Part shown: in pieces, positions 49,466 through 61,309 of the stretch
Position numbering within the stretch: the stretch's first letter is position 1
Layout of the letters: the number at the start of each line of letters is the position of its first letter
Assembly: GCA_028274465.1 (NCBI GenBank)
Contig: CM051457.1
Location: 109,801,982 to 109,865,981, forward strand
Origin: Plantago ovata
Lineage: Eukaryota > Streptophyta > Magnoliopsida > Lamiales > Plantaginaceae
Direction of reading: 5' to 3'
DNA length: 64,000 bases
Notes under the pieces: model-generated
The model's database searches: none
Seen by the model: only the letters and a program-made list of their open reading frames with translations
What the model was told of the DNA's origin: nothing
Translations under genes and position numbers: made by a program

Positions 49466-50671
49466 ATGGATTGCATAGACAACCAACAACCTGCTTTTAA
49501 GCACTATTGTAGAGTATGTAAAAAAGGCTTTCTCTGTGGGAGAGCTCTTGGTGGGCATATGAGAGCTCATGGTATTGGTTATGAAAATGGAAACTTTGAT
49601 GATGAGGATGAGGAGGATCATGTGAGTGATTGGGAAGAAAAGCTTGGAGGCACTGATGGAACAACAACAACAACAACAAACAAAAGGATTTATCAATTGA
49701 GAACAAATCCAAATAGGCTAAAGAGTTGTAAGAATTGTGAAAATTGTGGCAAGGAGTTCTTGTGCTGGAAATCTTTTCTTGAACATGGGAAATGCAGCTC
49801 GGACGATCCCTACGAGTCCCCCATCTCATCACCCGAGTCTGAATGTGAGGACGAGGGCGACAAGCAAGGGGTTGGTTGGTCTAAGAGAAAGAGGACAACT
49901 CGGACAAAAGTTGTTGATCTCGGCTCAACTTATAATCCCCCTAGCGAGGAAGATGATATGTTTCTAGCTAGGTGCCTAGTTGAGCTAGCTAACACGATAG
50001 TCGAGCCAATGCCATGGCCAGAAGAATCTAGCTCCTCTGACAACCGTGAGGAAGAGAGGCGATACCGTGGAACATTCTTCAACACTGGTAAAGCGAAAGC
50101 GCTCGGTGGCTCTTCTAAGGGAATGTTTGAATGCAAAGCATGTAAGAAAGTGTTCAACTCCCATCAAGCCTTAGGTGGTCATAGAGCAAGCCACAAGAAG
50201 GTCAAAGGTTGCTTTGCAGCGAAACAAGATGAATATGAAAACAATTTAGCGAACGATCACAATGTTGTCACAACAACAGACGAGCTAATATGTCCATCAA
50301 TTTCAACCTCCTCTTTCCAGTTTGAACAAGGCCCTCCTCCTTTGGTGGGAGCTGCAAAGAGGAAATCGAAAGTCCACGAATGCTCAATCTGTCACCGTGT
50401 TTTTGCCTCAGGCCAAGCCCTTGGAGGGCACAAGAGGTGCCATTGGGTTGTTCCAAATTCATCAACTGCTGCTAATTCATTGCATAAGTATAACCAGTTA
50501 CAAGAACGGATTGAGACGGTTCACAACAACCGCGAATCACACCCCACCAATCTGACCATCTCAACGCTGCACAAGTATGAAGAAGGAAACAACAACAACA
50601 ACAAACAAAATAACAATGGTGTTCACAAGGTAGATGATGAAGCAGATAGTAAGATAAAGTTAGCAAGTTGA
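49466..50671 (+). CDS. C2H2 zinc-finger protein, ZAT1/4/9-like, single exon
   Basis: An intact 401-residue ORF. Three plant-type Q/R-ALGGH fingers: [20 protein letters not shown] (C15, C18, H31, H35), [20 protein letters not shown] (C223, C226, H239, H243) and [20 protein letters not shown] (C306, C309, H322, H326). The first finger has GRALGGH rather than QALGGH, as in ZAT1/4/9. A fourth, degenerate finger lies near residues 91-112 ([16 protein letters not shown]). A basic stretch [10 protein letters not shown] may act as nuclear signal. Acidic and Asn/Thr-rich linkers fill the rest. ZAT proteins are nuclear DNA-binding factors, many of them stress-related repressors through a C-terminal DLNL-type EAR motif; no such motif is visible here, the protein ending [14 protein letters not shown]. 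The linker has microsatellite-like ACA codon runs. Confidence 0.92.
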   Translation: MDCIDNQQPAFKHYCRVCKKGFLCGRALGGHMRAHGIGYENGNFDDEDEEDHVSDWEEKLGGTDGTTTTTTNKRIYQLRTNPNRLKSCKNCENCGKEFLCWKSFLEHGKCSSDDPYESPISSPESECEDEGDKQGVGWSKRKRTTRTKVVDLGSTYNPPSEEDDMFLARCLVELANTIVEPMPWPEESSSSDNREEERRYRGTFFNTGKAKALGGSSKGMFECKACKKVFNSHQALGGHRASHKKVKGCFAAKQDEYENNLANDHNVVTTTDELICPSISTSSFQFEQGPPPLVGAAKRKSKVHECSICHRVFASGQALGGHKRCHWVVPNSSTAANSLHKYNQLQERIETVHNNRESHPTNLTISTLHKYEEGNNNNNKQNNNGVHKVDDEADSKIKLAS

Positions 50672-50925
50672 GTGACTTGAAGGAAATGGTGACAAGTACT
50701 GGTAGTCCCTCACAATGGTTACAAATTGGATTTGGTTCCACTACTGAAGCTGCTTCTATTGATGCATAAATATATTTTTCTTAAGATTTGTTTTTACCAA
50801 ATTATGTATTTATTGTATACGGTCTTACATTAATCATGAAGATATATAGTGTACTTTTTTTTCTCATGTATACATTGATTATGAAGATAGTGCATAATTG
50901 GTGTATGTTATTTTCTCATATATAT
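50672..50925. other. 3' flank of the zinc-finger gene
   Basis: No gene seen. Likely holds the 3' UTR. Confidence 0.35.
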
Positions 50926-50926
50926 A

Positions 50927-50956
50927 CTAGGAATTGCGTCGCACGTTATACGTGCG
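50927..50956 (-). mobile_element. Helitron-like 3' terminus (minus orientation)
   Basis: On the minus strand, a 7-bp stem hairpin CGCACGT-ATA-ACGTGCG is followed 9 bases later by CTAG and a T, the arrangement of plant Helitron 3' ends (hairpin then CTRR before T). No 5' TC end or Rep/helicase was found. Confidence 0.3.
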
Positions 50957-52322
50957 AAGTGTTTGTCTTGTTAAATATATTGTGTGGTTTATTTAAAGTT
51001 GTTGACGTTATTTAATTTTCTTTTTTGTTTTAGTTTTCATGTTCAATTTCATTAGTCAAATCATGGGTGGAGAAATTGACAGTAAATAAAAGGCCGGCTT
51101 GTGAATGGTATAAGAATTGATGATACCTTGTGAATTAATAAAGGATTTTAAAAAAAAAATAAAAAAAAGGGCTAAAAGGAAAAAGGGAGAAAAAATAGCT
51201 AAATTGAGAAAATTAGGAATTGAGAGAGTAAGCTACGATCTCTCCTTATTCGCTTATTATTACTTGCTAATTATTCGTTTATTATTAGATGCTAATATAC
51301 AAGTTTCACCATTTATGTAAGCCTAAATTTTGTGTTAGGTTCAACCCTTTTAACACAGATTCCGATATTTTTACTAGCTAATCTAAGTTTTCCTCCTTTA
51401 TTTTTATGAACTTCTTCTTTTTTTTCCACCAACAAAATTACAACATAGTTACGGACCCATGATACATATGCTTAAGTTCAAACCTCGCATGTTTTGTCAA
51501 ACATTATTAACCAATATACTCGTGATGGATTCATCTACGAGACTCTGGATGCAAGGTATATACTCGACAGGCAGCAGATGTTTCTCGTGTGGGTGCAATG
51601 AGAAAATCCAAATATTTTTCGGAGGTTTCGGAACCCGGTCCGAAAAGTCAATCTTTCGTAGACCGTAGACTATATAGTCCAACGAAAGTGAATTATTATT
51701 ATTATTGTTATGGAAGGGAGGGGGTGGGGCAGGTGATTATTGTTCACATGTTTCATCATTTCGATAATTAATTAATTGTTTGACATATGATCACTGGATT
51801 CAAGTCTTTACTCAAGGATATATAATGATTTGTGTTTAATTTATACTCAAATCTGTATTGCTACTGGACATCATCATGTTTTCTTATCGGGGGTGGAATG
51901 GTGCGGGTTTGATAGGTGTTCACATGTTTATGTGAAATAATTTTTTTACGGGTGTGTGTATGTGTGATGTGGTTGGGGTTTGATAGTCAGTTAACTAATG
52001 AGTCGAGTTGCTATTTACTTTTCAATATTGGTCTTCACCCGCGAGTATAAAAAAACTCAATTATTTATAGGCGTATAGAAAGGCTTGTGGTCAGATCCTT
52101 TTGAACCTTACCAATTACACAACCCGCAATGTGATTTACAAGGAAATGCGTTGCGGCTTGTGAGACATTACAACGATACTTTAAATGATTTTATTATTAT
52201 CTATAATTTTTTCTTTTCTTTTATTGGTTCTGTATTGAACCATGTAAAAAACTTCTTCCACTCTCATGTGTTAGTAACAATTGTAATATTCTTTTATGGT
52301 CTGAACACGAATGACTTATATA
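50957..52322. other. Intergenic DNA between two Helitron-like ends
   Basis: No gene seen. A-rich tract at about 51150-51190; TTATTATTATTATTG at about 51692-51706. Confidence 0.35.
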
Positions 52323-52353
52323 TGCCGTGGCAATGCCACATATTATTACTAGT
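52323..52353 (+). mobile_element. Helitron-like 3' terminus (plus orientation)
   Basis: GTGGCAATGCCAC (hairpin-capable) followed nine bases later by CTAGT. It faces the opposite way to the one at 50927. Weak evidence alone. Confidence 0.28.
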
Positions 52354-52996
52354 TTTCACGATATATTTTTGTAAACTTTTAGTGGAATCATGAATTTATT
52401 TATTTTATATATTTTTTCCTGTGATGAAATACTACAGGTTCACTCAACTTCTTTATATAACATATTGATATGATATTGAAATAAAAATTTTAAATTACTT
52501 AATAAACTACATAATTATGTAATTGAATTGAATTATGGTGTATATTAAAAAATATATATAATTTACTAGAAAATCTTATAAATATAGAAAAATATTACTT
52601 GTAGAAATGTATAAATTACAATTTTATTGTGGTGTTACTTTTAAAACTTTATATGTTAAATAGGCGTGACTTAAATTCCTTCATACATTTAAGTGAAAAA
52701 TATGTTTACAAATTAGTGATTCGGTAATATTTTGTAATATTTTACCAAAACTATCCCTGAAATTTCTCCTTACCACTATATTAAGCGTATCATATCATAT
52801 ATTATTTGGAGTTATAAGGTGATTAAGGAGTAGTGTAGGAGTAGGATTAGAGTATGTTAGATTGGAATTTTAATTAAAAAAATAAATAAATACTTCTTTG
52901 AAAATTACAGCATGCAACTTGTTTGAAAATTACTAGTGATAAAGTAGAAGCGAAAAAAAAAAAAAAAAAAAACTACTAGAAACAACCAAACTGCCA
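52354..52996. other. AT-rich DNA before the PPR remnant
   Basis: No gene seen. A run of about 20 A lies at 52953-52972. Confidence 0.4.
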
Positions 52997-54092
52997 GTGT
53001 TGCTGAGAAGTGAGTTTGATGATGACACATTACGTATTGCTATCTCTTTGTTTCGTTATATGATAAAAACAGAACGTCGTGTTATTCCGTTCACTCAATT
53101 ACTGAGCTTTGTTGTTGAAATGAAACACTACAATGTTGCACTCCAAATGTTTGTCAAATGCGTCAAGTGGGTGTCCCTTTTGATGACATCACATTGAGTG
53201 TTGTGATTAATAGCTGTTGCCTTCTTCATCGTGTTGATCTTGATTTTGCTGTTTTTGGGCTCTTTCTCAAATCCGGTTTAGCACCATATGTCAGCACCTT
53301 CAGCACTCTCATCAAAGGGCTCTACATGGTTAGCAAAGTCACAGAGGCTGAGTTATTGTTTAAAAAAGTTGTTGAGGGAGAATCTCTGTGAACCTAATGA
53401 AATTACACTTGGCATCGTGATTGATGGCTTGTGCAAAACGGGATATACACAGACGACACTTAATTTACAACACGATGTAGTTTGCTACACCACAATGCTA
53501 CGTGGACTGTTTTTGCAAGAAGGTGTGTTGGAGTCTGTTGTCTGAGATGCAAGCGCATCATCTAACTCCTAATGTGGTGACTTACAATACTTTGATATAT
53601 GGATTATGCGATAATGATAAAGTTGATGAAGCATTTTTAGGGTTACAGATGATGGAAGATGATGGTGTTAGTCCAAACATAGCATCATATAATGCCCTTA
53701 TTCATGGATTATGCGAGGATGGAAAACTTGAATTGATGATGGATCTTCTTAATGAACTTCCTTCCAAAGGTTTGCGGGCCGATGCTAAGACATTTACCAC
53801 GATCATTGGTGGGCTTTGTCGACATGGATTTATTAAAGAGGCAAAGGATATGTGTATTGAGATGGGGAAATTTGGCTGCCCCTCTGATCATGTCACATAC
53901 AATGTTATTGTCAAAGCTTGTTTGAAACGCAATGAGTTCTATGAGGCAAAACCGTTCTTGGAGGAAATGGAAGTTAAAGGCCTCAAACTTGATGTGGCTA
54001 ATTCTATAATGTTGCTTGATCATTTTCAAGAGCATGGTGAAGGTGGAGTTTCTCTAGATATGATGAAGAAGATTTTTCCAGAACGCAACTAA
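52997..54092 (+). pseudogene. P-class pentatricopeptide-repeat protein pseudogene
   Basis: Consecutive 35-residue PPR units are visible: PNEITLGIVIDGLCKTG, PNVVTYNTLIYGLCDNDKVD, PNIASYNALIHGLCEDGKLE, ADAKTFTTIIGGLCRHGFIK and SDHVTYNVIVKACLKRN. The reading frame is broken at about 53160, 53390 and 53500-53530; the last 190 residues (from about 53536) are open to the stop at 54092. Upstream the similarity begins abruptly with no organelle-targeting peptide. The style (NTLIYGLC, ALIHGLC) is that of Rf-like P-class proteins, which bind organelle RNA. Intact members have 500-700 residues; this is a truncated, frameshifted copy. Confidence 0.88.
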
Positions 54093-55732
54093 GCCAGTCA
54101 TATAGTGACGTCGATGTGCAATGCAACAGGCCCTGGAAGCTTTTGCTGGTGAGGAGATTGGTACTAATTCAAGCTGTAAAAATTTTATTGAGAAGTTTGC
54201 ATGATGAGAAGATGATCCGCATGTTTCTTTTGCTGCAATTTATTGAATTTGATTGCCTTGTGGTCTATGTAGAATTCTTTTGATCAAGAGAAATTGTTTG
54301 TTGGTTGTCGGTGGAACTGGCACAGGCTAATTACTCCTTCGTATTGACGCATCTCTCTGTTCCTCCTCCTCCTCCTCATGGTTGCACCCTGCCATACCCC
54401 ACGGACTCCCTTACCATGGTGATTTATGCTCCATCCAGGACCTCTTTCCATATCCAACTTGTTCTAACCAGGTAGGTCCCTTTTTGAATTTTCTGCTCCA
54501 CTTAAATCATCTAGTAATATATTTTGCAACTGCTATTAGCTTTAGGCTCTGAAACTTTGTGGTTTACTTTCAGTCTTTTCAGCATATGTATGTGTTCGGT
54601 TAGATTTTTCATCTTTGAATGTTACTGGGACACTTGTATTGTTCACATTATGAACATAATAATCGTTATGTACTTTTTTGATGTATTTCATCTAAACTTG
54701 TGATTCCATATATATGTCAGTAGATATGTATCGTGATTAAATGACCTGAGGATCTGAGGTTAGTGATTAAATGAGCTGTGAATCTGTGTTTATATCATTT
54801 CCACGTGTATTCATATTAAGACTGGCTGACTGGGGGCGTCAAAAGCAGAACTTTATCTATCGTGTACTATTACTATACTTTTAAAGGTTCAATATACCTC
54901 TATGAATCGGAGAAATTATATTGCTGTTTTTGTTCATGTTGTGGCTAAAAATCTAATTACTTGGTTGCAATGATATGGGGAAAAGAAAAGGAAACTTATA
55001 TTCACTTTTATTTGTCTCCAAGATTCGGTGTGAGTCTGTGACACTAGTTTTTGGTTAGAGTATGGAATCAAACACCTATCTTCTCCATGCCCTCGTACAT
55101 AAATTGCTGCTTTCCATTATTCCTTTGAAGCAGACCTTTGCCATACAACATGATGATGTCTTCAAATCCTCTAAATTCAGCATTCTTTTCATTAGTCTTT
55201 CAGCTCTGGAACCACTTTGTGCAATTAGCCCATTATCCAAGCTGTGTTGTAGCTATTGCTGAATGTTGCAGAAACAACGGTTTAATTATTCATTGCTAAT
55301 TAGAACATGTTTGTCTTCTGCCAGACCAGTGGAACTTGGTTAGTGAAAGCGAATATCCGCCATGACTATAATCATCAACACACAGTCAAGATCTACATGT
55401 ACCACAAAATGATCAAGTCCTACTGTCACCAGCTGAGTCGCGTTGATTATGAATTTGATGTTTTCAGCATCTCACATAATAATGTTTAAACGCTCTGCTA
55501 GTTATTCTTGTTTTTCAAGTTATTTATTTTCTTCCTATGTTGAAAGAGAAGAACTGGATATATTTTTGAAATTTTTAATTTCACTATATCATGGCCTGGT
55601 AGAGAACAACGACAAATGCCATCGCCTTAATTTTCAAAATTAAGCATAATAAGATGGATATTGATGCAAAATCCAACAAGATATAATACCAAATGATGTT
55701 GGAAACAAGTTAATTTATCTTTCAACACGATT
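54093..55732. other. Intergenic DNA, no gene seen
   Basis: About 1.6 kb. A CTCCTCCTCCTCCTC run at about 54361-54377; nothing coding recognised. Confidence 0.4.
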
Positions 55733-56763
55733 TGCAAATGGCAAAAATGGTCCAAAAGTTTAGCTAGTTTGGCATATGCAGTACATAGTTTGGTAGTCAT
55801 GGCAAATATGGTCCATAAGTTTGTAAAAGTTGACAAATTTGGTTCTTTTACGTTGACTTTGCCTATGTGTACTTTTTTAAGATGAGATGTCATGCCACCA
55901 TGGAAAAATTCATGAATAAAAAGGAAGTCTTAAATTAAGATTTTAACAAAGAAAATAGAAAATTAAAATTTAATTTAAAAAAAAAACTCAAAATTAAATA
56001 TGTAAAAACTAAATAACCTATTTATAAAAGCAAAAATCAAATTAAACCCCCAAACACACACTGTAAACCCTCGCTCCATTTTGGTTTCTTTTGTGTTAGC
56101 TAGTTGTAATTATTTTCTAACTAGATGTTTCTCCTATGGATTTATCCATTTGTTGAATATTATTGTGTTGTTGTGTTGGTTGATCGACCTTTATTCTTTT
56201 GTTAATTATTCTTGACACGTTATTTTATTCTTGACACCACATGGATTTGTCCTTTTGTTGAATAGATACATGGGTAATTATCGACATAAACAAATGTTAC
56301 TTCACAAATCACAATTTCCTTTTCTTTGGTTTGCACCAAAGTGATTGGATTTTTACATGATTTACTTTTATTAATAATCAAAAGTAGTATACATTTTGTG
56401 TCCAGGTTAGGTTGTGAAGATTGGATAGTTTCATATTTTGGTGGAACGTTGTTTTGGTGAGGAATTTATAATGGAATTGCTTGATTGTTTATATTTTATT
56501 TTAAAATATAATTTTAATAATATTATAATATTTTTTTCATTTGAATAGTTTTAATATTTTTAATTTTAAGTTTTTTATTTTAAAAATGACGTGTAAATCC
56601 ATCTGGAAAAAAAAAAGTGACGTGGCTACCCAATTGACGTAAAGGACCAAATTTGCCAACTTTTACAAACTTATGGACCATATTTGCCATGACCACCAAA
56701 CTATCAAACTATGTATTGCATATGCCAAACTAGCTAAACTTTTGGACCATTTTCGCCATTTGC
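55733..56763. mobile_element. TIR element, about 1.03 kb with about 150-bp terminal repeats
   Basis: The left end GCAAATGGCAAAAATGGTCC, continuing AAAAGTTTAGCTAGTTTGGC, is the reverse complement of the right end up to 56763 with few changes. Pairing continues inward through ATGGTCCATAAGTTTGTAAA / TTTACAAACTTATGGACCAT. The interior is AT-rich without a transposase. I could not define a clean target-site duplication, so the superfamily is open. Confidence 0.8.
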
Positions 56764-56797
56764 TCATTTGTCAATATACATTGTTGTCTGATCGAGT

Positions 56798-57025
56798 TTA
56801 AGGGGCCAGAATCTTCAGGCAAGTTGAAGAAGCTCTTGGAAATGCTGATAGTCGCTTAACGATTTCATCTTGTTGATCCCCATATATAGAGAGTATTTTT
56901 TGAGCTGTAACCCATTGTCGAACAAAAACTTGTCGAGCTGAAATTAACTGTTTTTCAGAGACTTGTATGCTTTCGTATTTGAACTCGACTACTTCTGAAT
57001 GATGTTCAATGCACCATGGTGTATA
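56798..57025 (-). pseudogene. Orphan terminal exon of an unrecognised gene
   Basis: From a CAG acceptor at 57026 an in-phase exon of 75 codons runs to a stop at 56798: YTPWCIEHHSEVVEFKYESI, then ISARQVFVRQWVTAQKILSI, then DEIVKRLSAFPRASSTCLKI. The balanced composition and charged helical character look like real protein, and the strong acceptor supports an exon. I do not recognise the family. Upstream on this strand no matching exon is found; the region 57065-57318 looks like a retroposed tail. The stop lies 35 bp from the end of the 55733-56763 TIR element. It may be a gene fragment or the last exon of a broken gene. Confidence 0.4.
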
Positions 57026-57064
57026 CTGTACTCGATAACATAAAGAAGGTAAGTAGTAAGGTAA

Positions 57065-57318
57065 GTTTTGACTTTGGTTCTTTGGTTGCTTGTGGTATTG
57101 GTTTCTTTCAACCGGTGCGGTTTCGGTGTTACTGGAGTTGCTTGTTGTTTTCCTTTTTATTTGCTTTGTGTAGAGGTTGAGGTTGTAGTTTGTTTTCATG
57201 GGTTAAGATTGTTTAAGATACTTTTCCGGAGACGCTCCTGGTGTTTGTGGGTTGTGATCTTCGTTTCTTGTTTGTGTAATTTTCCGAAATAAATAATTTA
57301 TCCGTTAAACAAAAAAAA
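57065..57318 (+). mobile_element. Possible LINE 3' end
   Basis: T/G-rich sequence with GTTTGTGGGTTGTGATCTTC, an AATAAA at about 57287, and an A8 run at about 57310, in the style of plant L1-type 3' tails. No reverse transcriptase and no firm target duplication. Confidence 0.3.
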
Positions 57319-57662
57319 GCGCAAGTAAGAAATCACCTTAGCTACAAAGTCTGACAGCGTGCGTCAACTCCTCTAAATTTGAGAAATTAGCGACCCGCAA
57401 TTTGAGAAATTGCTTTGGTTTGTCGCTGCTTTGCTTTGGCAATGCCCCAATAAATTGGCGACCCGCAAATAATATAAACTTAATAACTAACAAACTACTT
57501 AAAAGAAAGAAAGAAGATAGGAGTATTATGTTAGGCACTAGAATGTAGAATTTTTTTTATGGTATGGATGTATATATGGTAAGTAACCCTGCACACGACA
57601 TGCATGAATTGGTAATGGTATACAAGTGTACATCGACTAGGATTCATGCAAAAGCAGCTAGA

Positions 57663-57928
57663 CTATAAATATACGTACAAAGGAGGTAATAAACGTTTGC
57701 ATCTTGCTTACCTTCTTAACATCGATTGATTATCTTTCTCCACCAACAAACCAAAGCAAAGCAGCGGCAATGTCTTCTTCATCGTTATCATGGCTTCCAC
57801 CCTTAGATTCGCATGAGAATTATCAAATCACTCTCCAGGCTAAACAAAAGAGACATTCTTTACCAGAGAGAAGAAGAATATTCGATCATCATCATCAGCA
57901 ACAACGTAACAAGATCTCTAGATATTAA
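57663..57928 (+). CDS. Possible small gene with TATA box, unknown product
   Basis: CTATAAATA at 57663-57671 lies about 100 bp before an ATG at 57770 that opens a 52-residue frame, MSSSSLSWLPPLDSHENYQI through FDHHHQQQRNKISRY, stop at 57928. The His/Gln-rich end comes from CAT/CAA repeats. I do not recognise it, and it runs directly into the 122-bp minisatellite. It may be the truncated first exon of a gene whose remainder was replaced by the repeat. Confidence 0.25.
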
Positions 57929-57929
57929 T

Positions 57930-58560
57930 ACCTTCCATATTAATATAATATTGTTTAGGCCACTACCTTCAATATTAATATACTATTGTTTACTTCATGG
58001 AGATGGTGAAGACCACCTATAGTTATTTACTTTGATTTGACGACTACTTATTGTTGAGGTTACTATGTTCAATATTAATACACTATTGTTTAGTTCAAGG
58101 AGATTGGTGAAGACCACTATAGTTTTATCTGGATGGTAACAAAATTACCATGATTTGAGGATTACTTTATTGTTGAGCTCACTACCTTTAATATTAATAT
58201 ACTATTATTTAGTTCAGAGAGATTGGTGAAGACCTTCACTATAGTTTATTTGGATGGTAATAAAATTACCTTGATTTGACGACTACTTTATTGTTGATAC
58301 CTCTACCTTTAATATTAATATACTATTGTTTAGTTAGAGAGATTAGTGAAGACCTTCACTATAGTTTTATCTGGATGGTAATAAAATTACCTTGATTTGA
58401 CGACTACTTTATTGTTAAGGCCACTACCTTTAATATTAATATACTATTGTTTAGTTCAGAGAGATTGGTGAGACCTTCACTATAGTTTTATCTTATTGTT
58501 TATTTCAGAGAGATTGGTGAGACCTTCACTATAGTTTTATCTCAATGGTAATAAATTAGC
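57930..58560. repeat. Minisatellite, about 122-bp unit, five or more copies
   Basis: Units contain CACTACCTTTAATATTAATA, TACTATTGTTTAGTTCAGAG, AGATTGGTGAAGACC, CACTATAGTTTTATCTGGAT, GGTAATAAAATTACCTTGAT and TTGACGACTACTTTATTGTT. Starts of AATATTAATA fall near 57970, 58072, 58190, 58312 and 58434, so the first interval is about 20 bp shorter. The last part contains a further short duplication of the AGAGAGATTGGTGAGACCTTC segment. Confidence 0.9.
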
Positions 58561-58877
58561 TTGATTTTACGTGTCGGGTACAATTTCCGAGAGATTGGTG
58601 AAGTTGCTGTTCGGTTTTGATTGTTTATATAGTTCGTACTCTGTCTCTTTGGTCTCCATCATCATGTCTCCTACCACCCAATATAAAATATCAGGGTAAA
58701 GAATTTTGAGTATTAATAGTAGACTTTGGTAAATTGCACGGTTAAATAGTGCTAGTTATTGTATATCTGATTCCAGCTTCAACATGATTGTTGATTCCCT
58801 TCACTCCGAACTTTATTTATTCAACTTCCCTTATATATATATGCACATACATAATTAAATCAAAACTGTGAAAATGA
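58561..58877. other. AT-rich DNA, no gene seen
   Basis: Between two tandem arrays. Nothing recognised. Confidence 0.4.
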
Positions 58878-59828
58878 TTAAATTCGTCAATAAAAATAAA
58901 ATGTAAAAATACAATATATAATGTGCATTGATTAATTTTGAGAAATGTAAAAATACAATATATAAAGTTCATTGTGAGTTAATTTTTTCCATACCATTCT
59001 ACTCAAGCATTGCACAACGTGAACAATAAGTAGGAGGTAGTAAATCATAACTAGAGACATTGAGAGAACAATCGAAGCAATATTCATTGTCGACATAATT
59101 AAAATATATCAATTCGAGCCTCCTACGGAGTGGAATGCAAATGTATAAATTCTATTTTCATTTTAGTACCTCTATTACATTATTTATTACATTTGGCTCC
59201 CTCTTAGTGCAAGTATTACATTTGCTCCCTTGCAAGATTATTGTAAGGGCAATTACATGCAGACCCCCTCTTATGTTCGGTATTTACGAATCTGTCCCTG
59301 TTAGTAAAAGAATTACATATCTTCCCCTCTTATGCAAAAACAATTACAAATAATTAAATTCGTCAATAAAAATAAAATGTAAAAATACAATATATAATGT
59401 GCATTGGTTAATTTTGAGAAATGTAAAAATACAATATATAAAGTTCATTGTGAGTTAATTTTTCCATACCATTCTACTCAAGCATTGCACAACGTGAACA
59501 ATAAGTAGGAGGTAGTAAATCATAACTAGAGACATTGAGAGAACAATCGAAGCAATATTCATTGTCGACATAATTAAAATATATCAATTCGAGCCTCCTA
59601 CGGAGTGGAATGCAAATGTATAAATTCTATTTTCATTTTAGTACCTCTATTACATTATTTATTACATTTGGCTCCCTCTTAGTGCAAGTATTACATTTGG
59701 CTCCCTTGCAAGATTATTGTAAGGGCAATTACATGCAGACCCCCTCTTATGTTCGGTATTTATGAATCTGTCCCTGTTAGTAAAAGAATTACATATCTTC
59801 CCCTCTTATGCAAAAACAATTACAAATA
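58877..59828. repeat. Recent 476-bp tandem duplication
   Basis: Copy 1 (about 58877-59352) and copy 2 (about 59353-59828) align at a constant offset of 476 bp. They differ at only a handful of sites, for example ATTGATTAA versus ATTGGTTAA, one T in a T run, ACATTTGCTCC versus ACATTTGGCTCC, and TATTTACGAA versus TATTTATGAA. Neither copy has a gene. Confidence 0.95.
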
Positions 59829-60269
59829 ACCTCCCGATTTTCAATTTTCGCGAATTAAACCGTTGAAATGACATTTTTGTCCTGAACAATTATTAGATTT
59901 TGAATTTTACCAAACAACCTCAATTTTAAGTTATTTCAAAACAAACACATATCTTATATAAATTATAAATTGTCCCGAAATATTTTTTTCTATTTTTTTT
60001 TACTTCTTCCTTCTTCTTCTTTATGTAATCTGCCGGATTCCGGTGACGGTGACTGCTCCGATCTCGACGGGTAGGGGCGAGCAGGGCTTCTGGGGAGTTA
60101 TTTTGAAGCCAGATGTAATTCTTTTACTGACGGGAAAACATTTGAAAAGAGGCTCCATAAGGAGGGTGTTGCAAGTAATTTTCGCTTATTGTAATTATAT
60201 CAACACCCACGAATTTGAATTTTCAAATTTAAAGCCATGAAAGTATTAAGAGAATAGTATTAAGATTAA
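59829..60269. other. Unassigned DNA
   Basis: No gene supported. A CCGGATTCCGG palindrome at about 60032-60042 resembles the unit of the 35572 minisatellite. Confidence 0.35.
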
Positions 60270-60760
60270 ATTGTTTGATTTGAGGATTTAAAAAATTGGT
60301 TGGTTATTGAAGTGGCTCGGCGGACTTAAGTTTCGAGGACGAAAATTCTTTTTTTTTTTTAGGTGGGGAAAGGATGTAAAATTCGAAAAAGTTTACAAGG
60401 TATATGATTATTGAAATGGAATAATCGAGATATTTGGAACATGTTTCAAGGACGAAACTTATTTTAAGTAGGGTGGAATGTAATAACCCACAGAATTATT
60501 ATACGACTTTTATGGAGTGTCCCGGACCTGAAATTTATATTTCTATTGGAGTCGAAAATTTTATGGACTCAAGTTGATCGATTGGATTTAAGAGGTTATA
60601 TATATGGACGCAAGTTGATGGGTTTAATTTGAGACGGGTTTATTGATTATTATTATTGGAGTGGGCCACGGATTTCCTAAATTCAGTTCAGTTACATTAA
60701 ATTCAGTTTAGACTAATTTACTTATTTTTATTCTTACTTATTAATAATAGTAATAATAAT
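60270..60760 (+). mobile_element. Remnant 3' ends of Ty3/gypsy-type LTR retrotransposon
   Basis: AAGTTTCGAGGACGAAAATTC followed by T-run, AGGTGGGGAAAGGATGTAA, then again TTTCAAGGACGAAACTTATT, TTAAGTAGGGTGGAATGTAA and TAACCC. Such GAGGACGAA...polypurine tract...TGTAA-ACCC strings mark the end of the polyprotein, the polypurine tract and the LTR start in plant chromovirus-type elements. Two such junctions in 200 bp suggest overlapping insertions. The LTR would start at about 60479; its other end is not clear. Confidence 0.5.
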
Positions 60761-60779
60761 AATAATAATAATAATTTAC

Positions 60780-60828
<49 letters not shown>

Positions 60829-60847
60829 TATTATTATTATTATTACA
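60742..60847. repeat. Palindromic (TAA)n-(TTA)n microsatellite
   Basis: A run of AAT units is followed by a run of ATT units, so the whole tract can fold on itself. Confidence 0.9.
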
Positions 60848-60974
60848 AATAGTACATCTACTTTTATTATATTATTATCTTGTTTCAATAACTTTTTCTC
60901 CGAACATGTCGATTACATACGCTTCTAACTAGTAAATAAAGATTTAGGCTCAATTCTTTTCGCCTGAAAACTCA

Positions 60975-61145
60975 TTATTTTCAGTTCAATTCTGTTCAGT
61001 TTCATTGAGTTCTGTTCAGACTTGCTTAGTTGTATTTTATACTCAAATAAATTCAGTTCTGTTCTGTTCAGTTCAACTTCATTCAGTTATGTTCAGTTCA
61101 GTTTAAATTTGTTCAATTCAGTTCTGTTCTGTTTAGACGAAAAGA
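60975..61145. repeat. GTTCAGTT-rich low-complexity tract
   Basis: Many irregular copies of TTCAGTTC / TTCTGTTCAG. Confidence 0.7.
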
Positions 61146-61309
61146 ACAATTTCTTACTATGCCCGGACATGTAGCCAATCCAAGGGTGTAACCGGCCTGG
61201 AAGTGTATCTATCTAATCCGAAGGTGTGATCATCTCGAAGATGTGACAACCATCTCGAACTCTTCGTAAATGTGGACAAGATTTTCATGGTTCGCCTTTC
61301 ACTACAAGG

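Noticed and set aside
57930..59828. CRISPR-like repeat arrays
   Set aside because: Units are 122 and 476 bp long with no unique spacers, in a plant nuclear context.
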